This document shows positions 6,444 to 9,868 of a stretch of 9,868 nt of DNA, one piece after another. The stretch's first letter is position 1. Each line of letters opens with the position of its first letter. The DNA comes from VAZQ01 sp036498625 (lineage in GTDB: Bacteria; Pseudomonadota; Alphaproteobacteria; Rhizobiales; Xanthobacteraceae): positions 1-9,868 of the forward strand of contig DASYFD010000369.1 of assembly GCA_036498625.1 (NCBI GenBank). The letters are read 5' to 3'. A program made the position numbers and the translations under genes. Under the pieces are notes generated by a model. The model searched no databases. It saw only the letters and a program-made list of their open reading frames with translations, and was not told the origin of the DNA.

Positions 6444-6934
6444 CAGCGTGGGCCGAGGCGGCGCTTGAGCCGCACCAGCGCCAGCGCCGCGCGCGCCGCA
6501 TCGCCGCCTTTGTCCGCCTCCTCGGGGCGGGCCCGCGACCAGGCCTGGGCGTCGGTATCGACAGTGAGAATGCCGTTGCCGATCGGCACCCGGCGCGCCA
6601 CCGAGAGATCCATCAGGGCCCGCGCCGATTCCGTCGACACGATCTCGAAATGGATGGTGTCGCCCCGGATGACGCAACCGAGCCCGACCGCCCCGTCATA
6701 GGGCTTGCCGGATTGCTCCGCGGCGTCGAGCGCAATCGCGATGGCGGAGGGCACCTCGAGCGAGCCCGGCACGCTTACGCGCTCGAAAGTGGCGCCGGCG
6801 GCTTCCAGCGCCCGGGTGGCGCCGGCCAGCAGGGCGTCGGCAATATCGTCGTAGAAGCGCGCCTCCACGACGAGAATGCGCACGCCGGTGAGGTCACCGG
6901 TGTCATTGGCGGCGTTTCTGCGCGGTTCGGCCAT
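6443..6934 (-). CDS. ribH: 6,7-dimethyl-8-ribityllumazine synthase
   Basis: Condenses 5-amino-6-ribitylaminouracil with 3,4-dihydroxy-2-butanone 4-phosphate to give the lumazine that RibE turns into riboflavin. 163 residues, normal length. ARFYDDI (25-31) provides the aromatic residue that stacks on the pyrimidine. VPGSLEVPSAI (55-65) lines the ribityl pocket. GCVIRGDTIHFE (86-97) contains the catalytic H95. PIGNGILTVDT and a late KGGDAA complete the signature. The ATG at 6934 is preceded by a GAGGA-type binding site. A 73-base gap separates it from ribE, the widest junction in this operon; in many alphaproteobacteria ribBA lies there. Confidence 0.96.
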   Translation of the reverse strand: MAEPRRNAANDTGDLTGVRILVVEARFYDDIADALLAGATRALEAAGATFERVSVPGSLEVPSAIAIALDAAEQSGKPYDGAVGLGCVIRGDTIHFEIVSTESARALMDLSVARRVPIGNGILTVDTDAQAWSRARPEEADKGGDAARAALALVRLKRRLGPR

Positions 6935-7007
6935 AAATCCTCATCTCTCCAATGCCGCCCTCGTACCACTATCCTGGTGGCCCGTCTGCGTTTAACCGCC
7001 CGCATGG

Positions 7008-7613
7008 CTACCAGGCCTCGCTCAGCCTCGCCGCATAGCGCGCCATGAGATCGACCTCGAGATTGACCTCCGCGCCGACCGCCAGCAGGCCGAGCGTGGT
7101 GACTTTCAGGGTATGGGGAATGATCAGCACCGAAAACGTGTCGCCCGCAACCTCGTTGACGGTGAGCGATACGCCGTCGAGCGCCGCCGAGCCCTTGGGC
7201 GCAATAAAGCGGGCGAGCGCGTGGGGCGCGCGCAGCTCGAAGCGGGCCATATCGGTCAATTGCTCCCGAACCGTCACCGCCGCCACGCCGTCCACGTGCC
7301 CGGCCACGATATGGCCGCCGAGTTCGTCCCCCACCCGCAGCGGGCGTTCGAGGTTGATCCGCGTGCCCGGCTGCCAGCGCCCGACCGTGGTCAGCCGCAA
7401 GGTTTCGGCGGCGGCATCGGCCTCGAACCAGGTGCGGCCGCCCTCCTCGCCGAACCCGACCACGGTCAGACATACGCCGGCGCAGGCGATCGAGGCGCCC
7501 TGCTGGATCGAGGCGGCCGGGTAGCCGCAGGCGATCCTGAGCCGGCGTAGCCCTTGCGCGACCTCGCGCACCGCAACGATCTCGCCGACATCGGTTACCA
7601 GGCCGGTGAACAT
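7008..7613 (-). CDS. ribE: Riboflavin synthase, alpha subunit type
   Basis: Dismutates two 6,7-dimethyl-8-ribityllumazine molecules to riboflavin and the ribitylamino-uracil substrate of RibH. 201 residues with two tandem lumazine-binding barrels, roughly 1-97 and 98-190. It has the family start MFTGLVTDVG, GVCLTV (46-51) in the first repeat, GGHIVAGHVDG (99-109) at the join, KGS (140-142) and DGVSLTVN (146-153) in the second. The C-terminal segment NLEVDLMARY is typical of the trimerisation helix. ATG 7613-7611 is chosen because MFTG is the near-universal N-terminus; a longer upstream frame is out of frame with the hydrolase gene there. An AAAGG-type binding site precedes it in the 17-base gap after the hydrolase. 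Confidence 0.97.
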   Translation of the reverse strand: MFTGLVTDVGEIVAVREVAQGLRRLRIACGYPAASIQQGASIACAGVCLTVVGFGEEGGRTWFEADAAAETLRLTTVGRWQPGTRINLERPLRVGDELGGHIVAGHVDGVAAVTVREQLTDMARFELRAPHALARFIAPKGSAALDGVSLTVNEVAGDTFSVLIIPHTLKVTTLGLLAVGAEVNLEVDLMARYAARLSEAW

Positions 7614-7630
7614 GGGGCTGCCTTTGTCTT

Positions 7631-8425
7631 CTATGTTTCGAGCACGGGCATGAGGCCACGTGCGTGCAGGAATTCGATGACCAGGGCATCGAACCCGGCT
7701 GGGTCCTCGATGCAGCAGGCGTGGCCAGTGCCGGGCAGCACCTTGTGGACCGCACCCGGCACGAGGCCGGCGGTTTTCCGGCCGGCCGGCAGCGAGTGGT
7801 CGAGCTCGCCGTTGATCACCAGGGTCGGGACCTTCATGCTCGGCAACCGCGCCGTCATATCGGTGTGATTGCCCGCCATGAACACCTGCGCGATGGCCTC
7901 GCCCCGCAACCGCGGCTGCCGCTCCACGAACTGATTGAGCAGATGCCGCCCGAGCCGGCTGTCGGCGAATTGCGGATGCACCAGGTCGCGCAGGTGCTTG
8001 ATGTGGTAATCCGCCAGATCGGTGCGATAGCCTTCGATGCGCTGCTTGTAGCGGTCGCTGGAGCTGCTGTTGCCGCCGACCAGGATGAGGGCGTCGAAAC
8101 GGTCGGGATGATCGAGGCCCAGCAGCAGGGCGATGCCGGAGCCGACGCTGCAGCCGCCGCAGATCGCGCGCCCGATGCCCAGATCCTGCATCACCCCGAT
8201 GACATCGTCGCACATGTCCTTGAGGACGTAGGGGGTGGTCACCTTGGCGGAGCGGCCATAGCCGCGGATGTCGATGCCCACGACCCGGAACCAGGTCGAG
8301 AAATGGGCGGCCTGGTACATCCAGAGATCATGATCGAAAGGGTTGGCGTGAATGAAGACCAGCGCCGGTCCCTCGCCCGTCACCTCGTACCAGATGTCGA
8401 CCCCGTTGGCGCGGCTCAGTGGCAT
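7631..8425 (-). CDS. Alpha/beta hydrolase
   Basis: A 264-residue single-domain alpha/beta hydrolase of unknown substrate. The triad is visible: nucleophile S93 in GGCSVGS (GxSxG form), acid D209 in NGELDHSLP, and H235 in LPGTGHA. The oxyanion segment is FIHANPFDHDLW (24-35) and the strand-turn DIRGYGRS is at 52-59. There is no signal peptide, so it should be cytoplasmic. Start: ATG 8425-8423 has GGAG six bases upstream; an in-frame TTG at 8449 would add eight residues and is less likely. It lies 28 bases after ribD and 17 before ribE, so it is transcribed within the riboflavin operon, where no such enzyme is a standard member. It resembles 3-oxoadipate enol-lactonase, haloperoxidase and esterase-like proteins, a group too broad for naming. 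Its insertion is discussed under findings. Confidence 0.88.
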   Translation of the reverse strand: MPLSRANGVDIWYEVTGEGPALVFIHANPFDHDLWMYQAAHFSTWFRVVGIDIRGYGRSAKVTTPYVLKDMCDDVIGVMQDLGIGRAICGGCSVGSGIALLLGLDHPDRFDALILVGGNSSSSDRYKQRIEGYRTDLADYHIKHLRDLVHPQFADSRLGRHLLNQFVERQPRLRGEAIAQVFMAGNHTDMTARLPSMKVPTLVINGELDHSLPAGRKTAGLVPGAVHKVLPGTGHACCIEDPAGFDALVIEFLHARGLMPVLET

Positions 8426-8453
8426 GATGGTCTCCGTCTCCCTCCACAATCCT

Positions 8454-9590
8454 TCAGCGGCGGGCCAGGAAGTCGATTGTATCCTCGCCGGCCGTTTCGG
8501 TGCGGATCAATTCGAGCCGGGGCGAGCTTGTGAGGGTGGCGACCGGAAGGCCTTCGAGCGCGTCGATGCCGTCCGGCCCGATCGGTTTGGGGGAACGCAG
8601 CAGCACGGCTTCGTCGACCAGATCGGCTTCCAGCATGGCGGCGGCGACGATCGGGCCGGCCTCGACCATGAGCCGCGTGATGCCGCGCCCGGCCAGGGAT
8701 TCCAGCACGGCGGAAAGCTCGAGCCTGCCGCCGGCTGCCGGCACCCGCAGGACCTCCGCCCCGGCGCTGCGCAGCGCCTGCTCGCGCTCCGCCGCTGCCG
8801 TCGTGTCGGTCACGACCCACAAGGGCGTTTCCCGCGCGGTCGCAACCAGCCGGCTGTCGAGACGCAGCCGCAGCCTGCCGTCGAGCACCACGCGCACCGG
8901 CGAGCGGTCCGCCATGCCGGGCAGCCGGCAGGTGAGCAGCGGATCATCGGCCAGCACCGTTCCGATGCCGGTCAGCACCGCATCGCTCATGGCCCGCATG
9001 AGATGGACACGCGCGCGCGCCGGCTCGCCGGTGATCGGGGCGGGGCGGCGGCCGGCAAGGCCGGCCTTGTGGTCGGCCGAGACGGCGAGCTTGAGCATGA
9101 CCTGCGGGCGGTTCTCGCGCATGCGACGGATGTGCCCCGCATGCGCAAGTCGCGCCGCATCGGCGCCGGTCCCGACTTTGACCCCGATACCGACCGACGC
9201 CAGGCGACGATGGCCCTCGCCCGCGACCTGCGGGTTGGGATCTTCGAGCGCGGACACGACCTGCGCAATGCCGGCGGCGATGATCGCATCGGCGCAAGGC
9301 GGGGTGCGGCCGAAATGGGAACAGGGCTCAAGCGTCACGTAGAGGGTAGCCCCGTGGGCCGCGCTGCCGGCGCGCTCCAGCGCCTGCGTCTCCGCATGGG
9401 GGCGGCCGCCGGGCTGCGTCCAGCCGCGCCCGACGATCACCGGACCGTCAGGCTCTCGCCGCACCACCACGGCCCCGACCGAAGGATTGGGCCAGGTACG
9501 GCCCAGCCCGCGCCGGCCGAGCGCAAACGCCAGCTCCATGAAATGAAGATCATCGTCCGGGTCGATGCCGGCGGTCGCGGCGGCAATCAT
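8454..9590 (-). CDS. ribD: Bifunctional diaminohydroxyphosphoribosylaminopyrimidine deaminase / 5-amino-6-(5-phosphoribosylamino)uracil reductase
   Basis: Carries out the second and third steps of riboflavin synthesis: deamination of the pyrimidine, then NADPH-dependent reduction of the ribose. 378 residues. The N-terminal zinc deaminase (about 12-150) shows TWPNPSVGAVVV (32-43), H65-A-E67, and C90 and C99 in PCSHFGRTPPC. The C-terminal reductase (about 160-378) shows KLAVSADHKAGLAG, ITGEPARARVHLMRA, TGIGTVLADDPLLTCR and LMVEAGP. Where most relatives have S-x-DGK or DGR, this one has S-A-D-H-K. The ATG at 9590 overlaps the nrdR stop by four bases (ATGA), supporting the start and coupled translation. 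Confidence 0.96.
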   Translation of the reverse strand: MIAAATAGIDPDDDLHFMELAFALGRRGLGRTWPNPSVGAVVVRREPDGPVIVGRGWTQPGGRPHAETQALERAGSAAHGATLYVTLEPCSHFGRTPPCADAIIAAGIAQVVSALEDPNPQVAGEGHRRLASVGIGVKVGTGADAARLAHAGHIRRMRENRPQVMLKLAVSADHKAGLAGRRPAPITGEPARARVHLMRAMSDAVLTGIGTVLADDPLLTCRLPGMADRSPVRVVLDGRLRLRLDSRLVATARETPLWVVTDTTAAAEREQALRSAGAEVLRVPAAGGRLELSAVLESLAGRGITRLMVEAGPIVAAAMLEADLVDEAVLLRSPKPIGPDGIDALEGLPVATLTSSPRLELIRTETAGEDTIDFLARR

Positions 9591-9868
9591 TTCCGCGCGG
9601 CTGCCGGCGGCTTTCCGTCCTCGTCGCCGGACAATTCCCCGAGCACTGCCTCGAAATCCTTGGCTTCGCGGAAGTTTCGGTAAACGGAAGCAAAGCGCAC
9701 ATAGGCCACATCGTCGAGGGCGCGCAGATGCTCCATGATCATCTCGCCGATGGTCTCGGAGGTGATCTCGCTCTCGCCCTGGCTTTCGAGCTCGCGCACG
9801 ATCTTGGACACCAGCTCGTCGATGCGCTCCGGCTCGACCGGCCGCTTGCGCAGCGCGATCTGCACCGA
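9587..9868 (-). CDS. nrdR: Transcriptional repressor NrdR, C-terminal part (cut by window edge)
   Basis: NrdR represses ribonucleotide reductase genes by binding NrdR boxes in response to ATP/dATP. Only the last 93 codons are in the window: the ATP-cone domain, from SVQIALRKRPVEPERI to LDDVAYVRFASVYRNFREAKDFE, a highly conserved stretch, followed by a variable tail. The codon at 9865-9863 is an internal GTG valine, not a start, since the conserved reading continues into the window edge with serine. The N-terminal zinc ribbon (about 60 residues) lies beyond 9868. The nrdR-ribD adjacency with the ATGA overlap is standard in proteobacteria. Confidence 0.95.
   Translation of the reverse strand, partial: SVQIALRKRPVEPERIDELVSKIVRELESQGESEITSETIGEMIMEHLRALDDVAYVRFASVYRNFREAKDFEAVLGELSGDEDGKPPAAARK

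Noticed and set aside
6935..7007. A possible FMN riboswitch or other RNA in the ribE-ribH gap
   Set aside because: The gap is too short for an FMN aptamer and shows only very short inverted repeats (6965-6968/6975-6978), so no RNA element can be supported.
9040..9066. A GC-rich inverted repeat (GCCGGC and GGCCGGC arms) inside ribD
   Set aside because: It encodes ordinary Ala-Gly-Leu-Ala-Gly codons of the reductase domain. GC-rich repeats of this kind are expected by chance in such coding sequence.
1..9868. CRISPR arrays, insertion sequences, phage genes, tRNA or rRNA genes
   Set aside because: I read both strands and saw no regularly spaced repeats, transposase or integrase motifs, or tRNA-like folds with a T-loop signature. 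The window is chromosomal housekeeping and polyamine DNA.

Overview
The window is high-GC DNA whose gene content points to an alphaproteobacterium of the order Hyphomicrobiales (Rhizobiales). The main pointers are a Blastochloris-type homospermidine synthase, an nrdR-ribD-ribE-ribH-nusB-thiL gene order, and an intergenic palindrome resembling those common in Bradyrhizobium-like genomes. The genus cannot be decided from the sequence alone. Nearly all of the window is coding, in two convergent blocks.

Block 1 (about 44-3576, + strand) is a polyamine module: an ornithine decarboxylase, a GNAT acetyltransferase and an NAD-dependent homospermidine synthase. The first enzyme would make putrescine and the third would condense it to sym-homospermidine. 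The role of the acetyltransferase is unknown. The decarboxylase is preceded by a long structured leader. In it one short element (229-237) can pair either with an upstream sequence (178-184) or with the ribosome binding site of the decarboxylase (303-311). A 19-codon open frame (184-243) begins at the first partner and ends just past the shared element. By position and architecture this looks like a member of the alphaproteobacterial speF leader RNA family. The layout also suggests control by translation of a leader peptide, and this is the most interesting signal in the window.

Between the blocks, 3577-3660 holds nested inverted repeats. They probably act as a transcription end and look like a decayed intergenic palindromic repeat. 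Its outer arm supplies the stop codon of the converging gene.

Block 2 (9868-3661, - strand) reads, in transcription order: nrdR (5' part beyond the window edge), ribD, an alpha/beta hydrolase, ribE, ribH, nusB, thiL, and an FMN-dependent 2-hydroxy-acid oxidase/dehydrogenase. Several junctions overlap (ATGA at nrdR/ribD, TGATG at ribH/nusB) and the others are short, so this is probably one operon. It joins ribonucleotide reductase control, riboflavin synthesis, transcription antitermination and thiamine diphosphate formation. Compared with the common alphaproteobacterial order, ribBA is absent between ribE and ribH, and the alpha/beta hydrolase sits between ribD and ribE.
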